A DNA stretch of 14,777 nt, taken from positions 1 through 14,777 of the forward strand of contig CAKOHL010000018.1 of the NCBI GenBank assembly GCA_934085635.1, in the 5' to 3' direction. The position numbers were made by a program, and so were the translations under genes. Numbering within the stretch: position 1 is the first letter of the stretch; each line of letters begins with the position of its first letter. The DNA is from an uncultured Bacilli bacterium. Lineage in GTDB: Bacteria; Bacillota_I; Bacilli_A; RF39; UBA660. Shown here piece by piece: positions 7,028-13,898 of this stretch. The notes beneath the pieces were generated by a model. The model did not search any database. It had not been told where the DNA came from and was given only the letters and a program-made list of their open reading frames with translations.

Positions 7028-7783
7028 TTAGCTAATGCTTAGTTTATCTAATCTCATTTTGTCCGCTATTGTTACTATGAATTCTGAGTTTGTTGGTTTG
7101 GCACGGTCTATGTCTACTGAGTGGCCAAATATTTCTTCCATTAGGTCCCAGTCGCCCCTGTTCCAAGATACTTCAATTGCGTGTCTTATTGCTCTTTCAA
7201 CTCTTGTTACACTAGCATTATATTTCTTTCCTATTTCAGGATATAGTTCTTTAGTTATTCCACCTATTAAGTTTTGATCTTTGTATACCATTGTTATTGC
7301 ATCTCTTATATATTGGTATCCTTTGATGTGAGATGGTATTCCTAGTTCGTGAAGTATTTTAGATACTTTTATGTGAGCGTCGTTATTTCCAAAATCTATA
7401 ACACTGTTTTCTCTTCTATCGCGAGTTGCTTCCATTATTCTCTTTTCTAGGTCTTTTAAGTCAAATGGTTTTAGTACAAAGTATCTTACTCCAAATTCAC
7501 TTACGTTTCTTATAGTTTCTTGTTCGTTATAACTTGTTACTACTATTACATTGGCTTTTATTTTGTTCTCTTTTATTTGTTCAAGGACAAAGAGCCCATC
7601 TTTTTTAGGCATTATTAGGTCTAATAGTACACAGTCGTAAGTATTTTCTTTAATTTTATTCCAAGCTTCTAGACCATCATATGCTTCATCTACAACTTCA
7701 ACTGTTTTGCTTTCTAGAAAATATTCTTTAAGCATTTCAACCATAACTTTATTGTCATCTACTACCATTATTTTCTTTTTCAT
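7028..7783 (-). CDS. spo0A: Stage 0 sporulation response regulator Spo0A
   Basis: Master transcription factor for entry into sporulation; when phosphorylated it binds 0A boxes. The 251-residue protein has a full receiver domain: acidic pair D9-D10, phospho-acceptor D55 in LLDLIMPKKDG, T83 in VVTSY and K105 in LKPFD. The C-terminal DNA-binding domain is strongly conserved. HIKGYQYIRDAITMVY, LYPEIGKKYNASVTRVERA, IRHAIEVSWNRGD and AKPTNSEFIVTIADKMRL follow the B. subtilis protein closely, including the recognition-helix segment. The start ATG 7783 has GAGGT five bases upstream. Unlike the common arrangement next to spoIVB, it lies between tpiA and gpmI. The region upstream holds four phased 0A-like boxes and two TATAAT -10 elements without good -35s, suggesting autoregulation. 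Its presence implies an endospore-forming lineage or ancestry. Confidence 0.97.
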   Translation of the reverse strand: MKKKIMVVDDNKVMVEMLKEYFLESKTVEVVDEAYDGLEAWNKIKENTYDCVLLDLIMPKKDGLFVLEQIKENKIKANVIVVTSYNEQETIRNVSEFGVRYFVLKPFDLKDLEKRIMEATRDRRENSVIDFGNNDAHIKVSKILHELGIPSHIKGYQYIRDAITMVYKDQNLIGGITKELYPEIGKKYNASVTRVERAIRHAIEVSWNRGDWDLMEEIFGHSVDIDRAKPTNSEFIVTIADKMRLDKLSIS

Positions 7784-7805
7784 CTTCTACCTCTTTCTAG
7801 TTTAA

Positions 7806-7825
7806 ATTATAGTACATTTATTATA
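7806..7825 (-). promoter_or_regulatory. spo0A promoter region, two -10 elements
   Basis: Minus-strand TATAAT occurs at 7825-7820 and again at 7811-7806. Neither has a good -35 at 17 bp: CACTTT at 7848-7843 for the first and a poor match for the second. Absence of a -35 next to a block of activator-like boxes fits an activator-dependent promoter. Which -10 is used is not determinable. Confidence 0.5.
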
Positions 7826-7852
7826 AAAGGTATATGTGTTAAAAAGTGCTAA

Positions 7853-7892
7853 TTTTGTCTTATTTTGTCGAATTTTGTCGTTAATTGTCGAA
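7853..7892 (+). promoter_or_regulatory. Four 10-bp-phased Spo0A-box-like repeats upstream of spo0A
   Basis: On the plus strand TTTTGTCTT (7853-7861), TTTGTCGAA (7864-7872), TTTGTCGTT (7874-7882) and ATTGTCGAA (7884-7892) place TGTC at exactly 10-bp steps (G at 7857, 7867, 7877, 7887). Boxes 2 and 4 contain TGTCGAA, the core of the B. subtilis 0A box; the other two share TGTC. They lie 70-110 bp before the spo0A start and end about five bases before the possible -35 of the upstream promoter. Confidence 0.75.
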
Positions 7893-7896
7893 ATGA

Positions 7897-7925
7897 AAAG
7901 AACCTAGTCATATTTTAGGTTCTTT
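7897..7925 (-). terminator. tpiA terminator
   Basis: Plus-strand AAAGAACCT (7897-7905) pairs with AGGTTCTTT (7917-7925), extendable by an A-T pair. On the minus strand the 5' arm lies in the last tpiA codons and the TAG stop opens the 3' arm. The U-tract is short. Confidence 0.7.
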
Positions 7926-8596
7926 AATATGTTTTTTACTTCATTTATGTCTGTACTTATTTTTCCCAAAATTACTCCATCAGTTATGGCAAGTATTTCG
8001 TTTATGTTATTTATATTTACTGAGCCTCCATATAAGAATGGCACGGTTTCTTCAAAGTGTTTTTCAAAGTATTCTTTCAGGAATTTTGATAAGTAACTTA
8101 TGTCTTTTATGTTTACTTTTTCTCCTTCGATTTTGGATGCTGGCTCGTATGCAATGTATAGGTTTTTTAGGGATGAATATTCTATTCCTTTAAGGTAATA
8201 TTTTAATTCTTTTTTGATTGTTGATAAGTTTTCATCGTGGCCTATGCAGAGAATTGTTTTGAAGCCCATATTTAAGCTTACAAATAGTTTATTTTTTATT
8301 TGTTCATATGAGTCTAGTTTTAACAAAATTCTTTCTGGATGTCCGACTATAGTGTATGTTGCATTTATGTTTTTTAGTGATTCTAAACATATTTCTCCTG
8401 TGTATGAACCATATTTGTAAGTGTAGAAGTTTTGGGTGCCATATGGGATGGTGCTGTTTTTGAATAGGGATAAATACAACGTGTTTGGTAAAAGCACAAG
8501 ATTTTCTTTTGTCTTTATTTTTTCTATTTCTTTTTTGTATTTTTCTATTTCTTCTATTGATAGATAGCATTTATGATTTAATATGATAGTTTTCAT
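7904..8596 (-). CDS. tpiA: Triosephosphate isomerase, divergent
   Basis: Interconverts dihydroxyacetone phosphate and glyceraldehyde-3-phosphate in glycolysis. The 230-residue protein (usual about 250) keeps the core catalytic set: N7 and K9 in ILNHKCY, GTQNFY and YGSYTGEI before the active-site His, H86 in VGHPER, the catalytic base E151 in AYEP, and YGGSVN (189-194). It departs from the family in several motifs. GHSER is GHPER. Loop 6, normally PVWAIGTGK after AYE, reads PASKIEGEK, with no Trp or GTGK. The phosphate-binding strand near the end is DGVILGKIS rather than a GG-containing form. Its ATG overlaps the pgk stop (TAATG) with GGAGG inside the end of pgk, so translation should be coupled. 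The TIM assignment is secure; full activity is likely but not proven. Confidence 0.88.
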   Translation of the reverse strand: MKTIILNHKCYLSIEEIEKYKKEIEKIKTKENLVLLPNTLYLSLFKNSTIPYGTQNFYTYKYGSYTGEICLESLKNINATYTIVGHPERILLKLDSYEQIKNKLFVSLNMGFKTILCIGHDENLSTIKKELKYYLKGIEYSSLKNLYIAYEPASKIEGEKVNIKDISYLSKFLKEYFEKHFEETVPFLYGGSVNINNINEILAITDGVILGKISTDINEVKNILKNLKYD

Positions 8597-9729
8597 TATG
8601 CCTCCATTATTTCTAGTGCAGGAAGGATTTTGCCTTCTAGGTATTCTAAGCTTGCTCCTCCACCTGTTGATAAGTAGTATGGAGTAAAGTTATATTTTTT
8701 CGAAGCGGCACCTGCATCTCCTCCACAAACTACTACTTTTCTTTCATCTTTTTTTAGAAACTCAAATAGTTCTTTTGTACCATTTTCATATTTTTTTTCT
8801 TCATATTTTCCCATTGTACCATTCATTAGTATTAGTGGTTTGTTTTTTAGCATTTTTTCAAATAGCTTTATTGTTTCTGGGCCAATGTCAAATATGCTTT
8901 CATCTTTATTTATACTTCCTACTTCTTTTATACCATTTTCTGTTACTACATCAATTGGGAATACTATTTTATTAGTGTTTATTAATTCTTTGCATTCATT
9001 TAAGTAATCATCTTCAACGTAAGTGTTTCCTACTTCAAAGCCTTCACTTTTTAGGAAGGATGCACACATAGCTCCTCCTACTAAAACTTTATCAGACGTT
9101 TTAAGTAAGTTTTTTATTACTCCAATTTTATCATTTACTTTGGCTCCTCCAAGTACTAGAACTTTTTTTTCTTCCTTTATTTTGTCTAGTTCTTTTATCT
9201 CTTTTTCAACAAGGAATCCGACTACGTGAGGTAAGTATTTGCTTATGCCGTATGTTGATGCGTGAGCGCGGTGGGCTGAAGCAAAGGCATCTAGTACAAA
9301 TACATCTCCTAGGCTTGCCCAGTATTTTGATAATTCTTCATCGCAGTTGCTTTCTAGCTTGTCTGGATAGTCAAGAGTTCTAGTGTTTTCTAAAAGAAGA
9401 ATTTCTTTTTCTTTTAGTGAGTTTATCTTCTTTTCTAGTTCTTTACCTTTTAGTTCACTACTAAATTTAACTTCTTCATTTAATAGTTTACTTAATTCAT
9501 CTTTTACTGGTAAAAGAGTTAGAGTTTCACTATCTTCTTTTGTTTTAACTTTTCCTAAGTGTGACATCAATATTATCTTACAATTTTTTTCTTTTAAATA
9601 GTTAATAGTATTTAGCGAACTTGTTATTCTGTTATTGTCTAGCACTTTTCCATCTTTAATACTTACGTTATAATCTACTCTTAGTATTACTTTTTTATTT
9701 TCTAAGTTTATGTCTCTTATAGTTTGCAT
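8596..9729 (-). CDS. pgk: Phosphoglycerate kinase, divergent
   Basis: Transfers phosphate from 1,3-bisphosphoglycerate to ADP, making ATP. It has 377 residues against the usual 390-400. Substrate-side motifs are RVDYNVSIKDG (17-27), SHLGK (56-60), LLLENTR (111-117) and DAFASAHRAHAST (147-159). Nucleotide-side motifs are LGGAKVNDKIGV (193-204), MNGTMGKYE (302-310), CGGDAGAA (335-342) and STGGGASLEYLEG (354-366). Several positions differ from the near-universal forms SHLGRP, VWNGPMG and GGGDSAAA. The basic patch is otherwise kept, with R36-equivalent in NNRI and the AHRAH histidines. ATG 9729 has AAGGTG upstream. The gene is coupled to tpiA through an overlapping TAATG. Confidence 0.95.
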   Translation of the reverse strand: MQTIRDINLENKKVILRVDYNVSIKDGKVLDNNRITSSLNTINYLKEKNCKIILMSHLGKVKTKEDSETLTLLPVKDELSKLLNEEVKFSSELKGKELEKKINSLKEKEILLLENTRTLDYPDKLESNCDEELSKYWASLGDVFVLDAFASAHRAHASTYGISKYLPHVVGFLVEKEIKELDKIKEEKKVLVLGGAKVNDKIGVIKNLLKTSDKVLVGGAMCASFLKSEGFEVGNTYVEDDYLNECKELINTNKIVFPIDVVTENGIKEVGSINKDESIFDIGPETIKLFEKMLKNKPLILMNGTMGKYEEKKYENGTKELFEFLKKDERKVVVCGGDAGAASKKYNFTPYYLSTGGGASLEYLEGKILPALEIMEA

Positions 9730-9746
9730 TTTATCACCTTATATCT

Positions 9747-9752
9747 ATTATA
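9747..9752 (-). promoter_or_regulatory. Probable -10 element of the pgk-tpiA transcript
   Basis: Minus-strand TATAAT (9752-9747) lies 18 bases before the pgk ATG and after the terminator of the upstream gene. No convincing -35 was found at 16-18 bp. Confidence 0.45.
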
Positions 9753-9821
9753 CTATTTTTATTAGATTATAAAATTATTTTTGTTAATTTTATACATAGT
9801 GTTTACTTTTACAAATAAAAA

Positions 9822-9839
9822 CAGTTCTTTTGTGAACTG
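9822..9839 (-). terminator. Terminator of the 198-residue orphan gene
   Basis: Minus-strand CAGTTC (9839-9834), loop ACAAAA, GAACTG (9827-9822), then TTTTTATTT. It begins about eight bases after the stop codon. Confidence 0.8.
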
Positions 9840-9847
9840 CTTCTATT

Positions 9848-10444
9848 TTATTTTTCGTTTTTTAAGTATCTTTCTATTAAAACTTTTTTTATTGCTTCAT
9901 CATCATTTTTCTTTTTTTCTAATCTTTCTCTTTCTTCTGTAGCTTTTCTTGTGTAATTTAAACAAGATTTTATTATTTCATCAACAATATGAGCACCATT
10001 TTTTTCTTCAAGTTGTTTATCAAGTTTTTTGTAGTTATATAGGATTTCATTTACGTAATCTAAATTAAATAATCCTAAGTCATAGCTTTTGTCTAAACGA
10101 TTTAGCCATTTATCAAAAATTATACAGTATTCAGGCAGTTTGCTTCTAGGTGTGTTAAATTTAGGATTTCTACTATAAGAATAACGTTCATATGATTTTT
10201 GAGGTTCTAAATATATAACCGGTATTTTTTTGCCTGTTAATAATTCTCTTACATAAAAAGGTGATTCTCCTGTTTTAAATAATATATCTTTGCCAGTTTT
10301 TTTATTTCCTTTTATTATTTCACTGCTTGCAAAATAAACATCACATAATCTTCCTGCATTTCTATCTTGCAGAAAGAATATTTCTCCTTTATAAATACCT
10401 TCAGTCAAGAGCACTTCTTTTATAGCTTTTAATGTTTTTATCAT
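9848..10444 (-). CDS. Unrecognised 198-residue protein between gapA and pgk
   Basis: I do not recognise this protein. It has 198 residues and no signal peptide or membrane segment. The first half is mixed (MIKTLKAIKEVLLTEG, then FFLQDRNAGRLCDVYFAS). A central part is rich in Tyr, Arg and Pro (YERYSYSRNPKFNTPRSK). The C-terminal third is very charged and probably helical or coiled (KKLDKQLEEK and ATEERERLEKKK). It is a real gene: AGAGGTG sits five bases before ATG 10444, there is a strong promoter (TTTACA, 17 bp, TATAAT) and it has its own terminator. It forms a single-gene unit inside the glycolytic block, directly after the gapA terminator. Codon use matches its minus-strand neighbours, so recent transfer is not indicated. 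No function is proposed. Confidence 0.85.
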   Translation of the reverse strand: MIKTLKAIKEVLLTEGIYKGEIFFLQDRNAGRLCDVYFASSEIIKGNKKTGKDILFKTGESPFYVRELLTGKKIPVIYLEPQKSYERYSYSRNPKFNTPRSKLPEYCIIFDKWLNRLDKSYDLGLFNLDYVNEILYNYKKLDKQLEEKNGAHIVDEIIKSCLNYTRKATEERERLEKKKNDDEAIKKVLIERYLKNEK

Positions 10445-10465
10445 ACTTACACCTCTTGGTTTTAT

Positions 10466-10494
10466 ATTATATAATTTTGATTATTTATTGTAAA
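10466..10494 (-). promoter_or_regulatory. Promoter of the 198-residue orphan gene
   Basis: Minus-strand TTTACA (10494-10489), a 17-bp spacer, TATAAT (10471-10466). It abuts the U-tract of the gapA terminator. Confidence 0.8.
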
Positions 10495-10499
10495 GAAAA

Positions 10500-10519
10500 A
10501 AGCACTTTTTTTAGTGCTT
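10500..10519 (-). terminator. gapA terminator
   Basis: Minus-strand AAGCACT (10519-10513), loop of six A, AGTGCTT (10506-10500), then a T-run. The 5' arm encodes the final Lys-His codons and the TAA stop spans the arm and loop. Confidence 0.85.
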
Positions 10520-11515
10520 CTTACACCAATATTCAGCTACTTTTAGCATTTGGCTAGTGTATCCCCATTCGTTGTCATACCAAGCTGATACTTTAATTAT
10601 GTGGCTATTATCTGTGTTTATTGTTTTAGTTAGTAATCCGTCTATTATTGCACCTTCAGTTGAGCCAATTATGTCTGAACTTACTAACGGAACATTTACT
10701 ATTTTAATTACATCACTTGAGTTATGTTTGAACATATCGTTTACTTCTTCTTTTGTTACAGTTTTTTTAACGTTTACCATTAAATCAACAAGACTACCAT
10801 CGCCCACTGGGACTCTGTAGGATGATCCTTCTAGTTTTCCATTTAGTTCTGGAATTACTTTTCCTATTGTACTTGCAGCTCCTGTTGAAGTTGGTACTAT
10901 ATTTAGTGATGCTGCTCTTCCACGTCTACTTTCTATTCCTTTTTTGTGTGGAATGTCTAGTGTTTCTTGGTCATTTGTTATAGCGTGTACTGTCGACATA
11001 AATCCTGATTCTACACAGAAACACTTATTAAGTAGGTTAAGAACTGGTGCTAAGCAGTTTGTTGTACAAGATGCAGCACTTAATACTTTGTCATTTTTAT
11101 CTATTATTTTTTCATTAACACCGTATACTATAGTCTTGCATTCGTCTTTAGCTGGGGCACTTATTAAAACTCTTTTTGCACCTGCCTCTATGTGGCTCAT
11201 ACTTTTTTCTTTTGATGTGAAAGCCCCTGTACATTCTAGGACTAAGTCGACTTTTAATTCTTTCCAAGGTAATTTAGTTGGATCACTTTCACTATATACT
11301 TTTATTTTTTTGCCATCTATTTCAATATAATCATCTTCACAGGCAACTTTTTCTTTTATAGTTCTATGGATTGAATCATATTTATATAGGTATGCTAGTT
11401 GCAAACTATCAGTTAAGTCATTTATTGCAACAACTTCCATATTTTTCATTTCCATTATTTGTCTAAGTGAACATCTTCCTATTCTTCCAAAACCATTTAT
11501 TGCTACTCTTATCAT
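10511..11515 (-). CDS. gapA: Glyceraldehyde-3-phosphate dehydrogenase, NAD-type
   Basis: Oxidises glyceraldehyde-3-phosphate to 1,3-bisphosphoglycerate with NAD. The 334-residue protein has the Rossmann start VAINGFGRIGR. D33 in AINDLTD favours NAD over NADP. The catalytic pair is C150 (SAASCTTNCLAP) and H177 (STVHAITND). PTSTGAA, RVP and SAWYDNEWGY near the end are present. The S-loop region is unusual: PHKKGIESRRGRAAS in place of the common PHKDLRRARAA type, and GAAST instead of GAAKA. It is rich in Cys (9 residues). ATG 11515 has AAAAGGAGG ten bases upstream. It starts 24 bp after the kinase-like gene with no terminator or promoter between, so the two are probably co-transcribed. Stop is TAA inside the terminator. 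Confidence 0.97.
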   Translation of the reverse strand: MIRVAINGFGRIGRCSLRQIMEMKNMEVVAINDLTDSLQLAYLYKYDSIHRTIKEKVACEDDYIEIDGKKIKVYSESDPTKLPWKELKVDLVLECTGAFTSKEKSMSHIEAGAKRVLISAPAKDECKTIVYGVNEKIIDKNDKVLSAASCTTNCLAPVLNLLNKCFCVESGFMSTVHAITNDQETLDIPHKKGIESRRGRAASLNIVPTSTGAASTIGKVIPELNGKLEGSSYRVPVGDGSLVDLMVNVKKTVTKEEVNDMFKHNSSDVIKIVNVPLVSSDIIGSTEGAIIDGLLTKTINTDNSHIIKVSAWYDNEWGYTSQMLKVAEYWCKKH

Positions 11516-11539
11516 TTTATTTATTCCTCCTTTTATCTT

Positions 11540-13189
11540 TTATTCAAAATATCCTCCGCCTACAAATTCTCTTAGTAATGCTGTGTTTGGAAGTGCACTT
11601 TCAGGGATGTCTAAGAAATATCTTAAAAAGTTTATTATTCTTTGTGCTTCCATATAGTATTCATTCTTGTAGTCTACTGAGTATAGTATCGGTACTGCAT
11701 ATGTTTTTAATACTCCGAGTTCATATATTAAAGCTGTATTTAAGACTGTGTCTGCTTCTTTTTGATATGGGAATATGTATCTTTCTTCACTTTGATTAAC
11801 TACTGTCCAGTTTTTTAATGTTTCACTTGCATTGTAGCCTCTTGTTCTGTAGTCTCTTACAAGTCTTCTAATTAGCCTTAAGTCTAAAGTTGATACGTGG
11901 TTGTGTCTGTCTAGACCTAAAGGTGTGAATGGACTTATGTAGATTTTGTACTTGTTTTTTCTGTCTATACTACTTGTTAGTAAGTCGTTTAAAGTATGTA
12001 TTCCTTCTATTATGATTAAATCTTTTTCTTTTAGTTTTACTGGTTTACCTTTGTACTCTTTTTCTCCTGTTAGAAAGTTATATGTTGGCAAAAGCGTTTC
12101 TTTTTTTTCTAACAAATCATTTAATTTTTGATTAAATAGTTCTATGTCTATAGCTTCTGGTATGTCAAATAAGTACTCTCCTTTTTCATTCTTTGGTGTG
12201 TTTTTTCTTTCTAAGAAGAAGTCATCAGTTGATAATACGAAGGAATTTATTCCTTTTCCTTTTAGATATAAGGATAATTTTTTACTTGTTGTTGTTTTTC
12301 CTGAACTAGAAGGACCGGCGATTAATACAACTTTTATGTTATCAAGATTTTTTTCTATTTCATTTGCAATGCTATTAAGGTCACTGTTTTGTTTTATTTC
12401 ATTTAATTCTATAAATTCTTTTATTTTTCCATCTATTACTATTTTGTTTACTTCACTTACATAGTTAACTTCAAGAAGTTTTGACCATTTTTCGTATTCA
12501 TCAAATACTTTTAGTACTGCTCCAATATGTGTGTATGGTGGGATTATCATATCTTCTTTTCTAGGATATTCTAACATTACACCACCATCTTTTGTTAATG
12601 TTAAGTCAAAATATTTAAGTATTCCTGTTCTACTTGGCATATTTGTATAAAAGTAATTATAGTAATCTAATAATGAATATAGTGTAACAACTTCATCAGT
12701 TACTTGTTTATATATTGCTGATTTTTCATTTTCATTTACACTATCAAAGTATTTAATGGCATCTTTTTTATTAGTACTTACTTTTTCTATTTTAAGATTT
12801 TTATTTACTAATTCTGTCATTTTTTCTTTTATTTTATCAACTATACTTTCATTAACATTTATATTTATTCTTGTGTAGATACCTTTGTCTAGTGAATGCT
12901 TTAGTTCTACATTTGTTCTTAGTCCGAATAGTTCTTTGACAGCAGTTATGTATAAAAATTTTAGGCCACTTCTATATATTCTTGCACCATCTATATTTTG
13001 TAAGTCTACTAATTCTACTTCTGAATCTTCTTTTAAAACGGTAGATAATTCTACTAATTCTCCATTTACTTTAGCAGCTATGACTGAATTTTCTTTTTTT
13101 AATTCTTTTACTAAATCTTCAAGTGTAGTTTTTTCTTTTAATACAAGTGAACCTTCGCCTTTTATGTTTATAATTATGTTATCTTTCAC
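11540..13189 (-). CDS. TGS-domain uridine-kinase-like P-loop protein
   Basis: A 549-residue fusion known in Bacillota and Thermotogota genomes, usually annotated nucleoside or uridine kinase. Residues 1-62 form a TGS-like beta-grasp domain. Residues about 68-250 resemble the ThrRS second domain: YRSGLKFLYITAVKELF aligns with the HSCAHLLAQAVQHLY segment of ThrRS. The HxxxH editing residues are replaced by R and K, so editing activity is not expected. Residues about 285-500 form the kinase: Walker A AGPSSSGKTT (291-300), STDDFFLER (320-328), LIIIEGIHTLN (391-401), and DRHNH with LRLIRRLVRDYRTRG (427-451). By fold it would phosphorylate uridine/cytidine or a related substrate, but this is not tested for the fusion type. 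The start is GTG 13189 with AGGTG six bases upstream. It leads an operon with gapA. Confidence 0.85.
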   Translation of the reverse strand: MKDNIIINIKGEGSLVLKEKTTLEDLVKELKKENSVIAAKVNGELVELSTVLKEDSEVELVDLQNIDGARIYRSGLKFLYITAVKELFGLRTNVELKHSLDKGIYTRININVNESIVDKIKEKMTELVNKNLKIEKVSTNKKDAIKYFDSVNENEKSAIYKQVTDEVVTLYSLLDYYNYFYTNMPSRTGILKYFDLTLTKDGGVMLEYPRKEDMIIPPYTHIGAVLKVFDEYEKWSKLLEVNYVSEVNKIVIDGKIKEFIELNEIKQNSDLNSIANEIEKNLDNIKVVLIAGPSSSGKTTTSKKLSLYLKGKGINSFVLSTDDFFLERKNTPKNEKGEYLFDIPEAIDIELFNQKLNDLLEKKETLLPTYNFLTGEKEYKGKPVKLKEKDLIIIEGIHTLNDLLTSSIDRKNKYKIYISPFTPLGLDRHNHVSTLDLRLIRRLVRDYRTRGYNASETLKNWTVVNQSEERYIFPYQKEADTVLNTALIYELGVLKTYAVPILYSVDYKNEYYMEAQRIINFLRYFLDIPESALPNTALLREFVGGGYFE

Positions 13190-13212
13190 TTAAGACACCT
13201 ACTTTCATATAT

Positions 13213-13221
13213 ATTATACCA
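13213..13221 (-). promoter_or_regulatory. Extended -10 promoter of the kinase-gapA operon
   Basis: Minus-strand TGG directly before TATAAT (13218-13213). No recognisable -35 lies upstream, as is usual for extended -10 promoters. It is 24 bases before the GTG start. Confidence 0.6.
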
Positions 13222-13300
13222 AATTTTTATTTTTTTGAGTTATTATTTGTATAAAATTTCTGTTTTTTCGTAAATATATATTGTACGAGGTGATTAGATT

Positions 13301-13867
13301 ATGATTATTCCTACAATTAATTTTAAAGAAGATGGTGTTTTTAAAGTCTATGATATTTATAGTAGACTTCTTAATGATAGAATTATTTTTTTAAGTGGGG
13401 AGATTACTGATGAAGTTAGTAATTTAGTTGTGAGTGAACTACTTTACCTTAATAGCCTTAGTAATGATGATATTTATCTTTATATAAATAGTCCTGGTGG
13501 GTCTGTTACTGCTGGTATGGCTATTTATGATACTATGAATTTTATTGAGAGTGATGTTTCTACTATTTGTGTAGGTATGTGTGCTAGTATGGCGGCATTT
13601 CTTCTTAGTAGTGGTGTTAAGGGAAAAAGACTTGCTCTTAAAAATAGTGAAGTTATGATACATCAACCACTTGGAGGTGCACAGGGGCAAGCTACAGAGA
13701 TTAAAATTGCTGCTGAAAGAATTATTAAACTTAAACATAAACTTAATGATTTACTTGCTTTAAATACTGGTAAAAGTGTTAAAAAGATTGCCAAAGATAC
13801 TGAAAGAGATTACTTTATGAGTGCGAGTGATGCTCAAAAATATGGACTTGTTGATAAAGTACTTTAA
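13301..13867 (+). CDS. clpP: ATP-dependent Clp protease proteolytic subunit
   Basis: Serine peptidase that forms the tetradecameric barrel working with ClpX or ClpC to degrade proteins. The 188-residue protein has the catalytic triad S96 (GMCASMAAF), H121 (MIHQPLGG) and D170 (ERDYFMS). YINSPGGSVTAG in the substrate-binding loop and a standard N-terminal axial region are also present. It is slightly short against the usual 193-200, mainly at the C terminus. ATG 13301 follows GAGGTG at 13287-13292. A possible -10 TATATT lies at 13277-13282 without a clear -35. No CIRCE or CtsR-type operator is seen in the 111-bp divergent gap shared with the kinase gene. Third codon positions are almost all T with virtually no C, in sharp contrast to the minus-strand genes. 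Confidence 0.97.
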   Translation: MIIPTINFKEDGVFKVYDIYSRLLNDRIIFLSGEITDEVSNLVVSELLYLNSLSNDDIYLYINSPGGSVTAGMAIYDTMNFIESDVSTICVGMCASMAAFLLSSGVKGKRLALKNSEVMIHQPLGGAQGQATEIKIAAERIIKLKHKLNDLLALNTGKSVKKIAKDTERDYFMSASDAQKYGLVDKVL

Positions 13868-13898
13868 AAGAGTTCACATATTAAAATGGAACTCTTTT
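13866..13898. terminator. Bidirectional terminator between clpP and the right-edge gene
   Basis: AAAAGAGTTC (13866-13875) pairs perfectly with GAACTCTTTT (13889-13898). The clpP TAA overlaps the left arm. The stop of the facing gene (13883-13881) lies in the loop, and its last codons form the right arm. Confidence 0.85.

Noticed and set aside
7853..7892. Short tandem repeats as a CRISPR or simple satellite
   Set aside because: The units are about 10 bp with no spacers, and the shared core matches the 0A box directly upstream of spo0A, so a regulatory array is the better reading.
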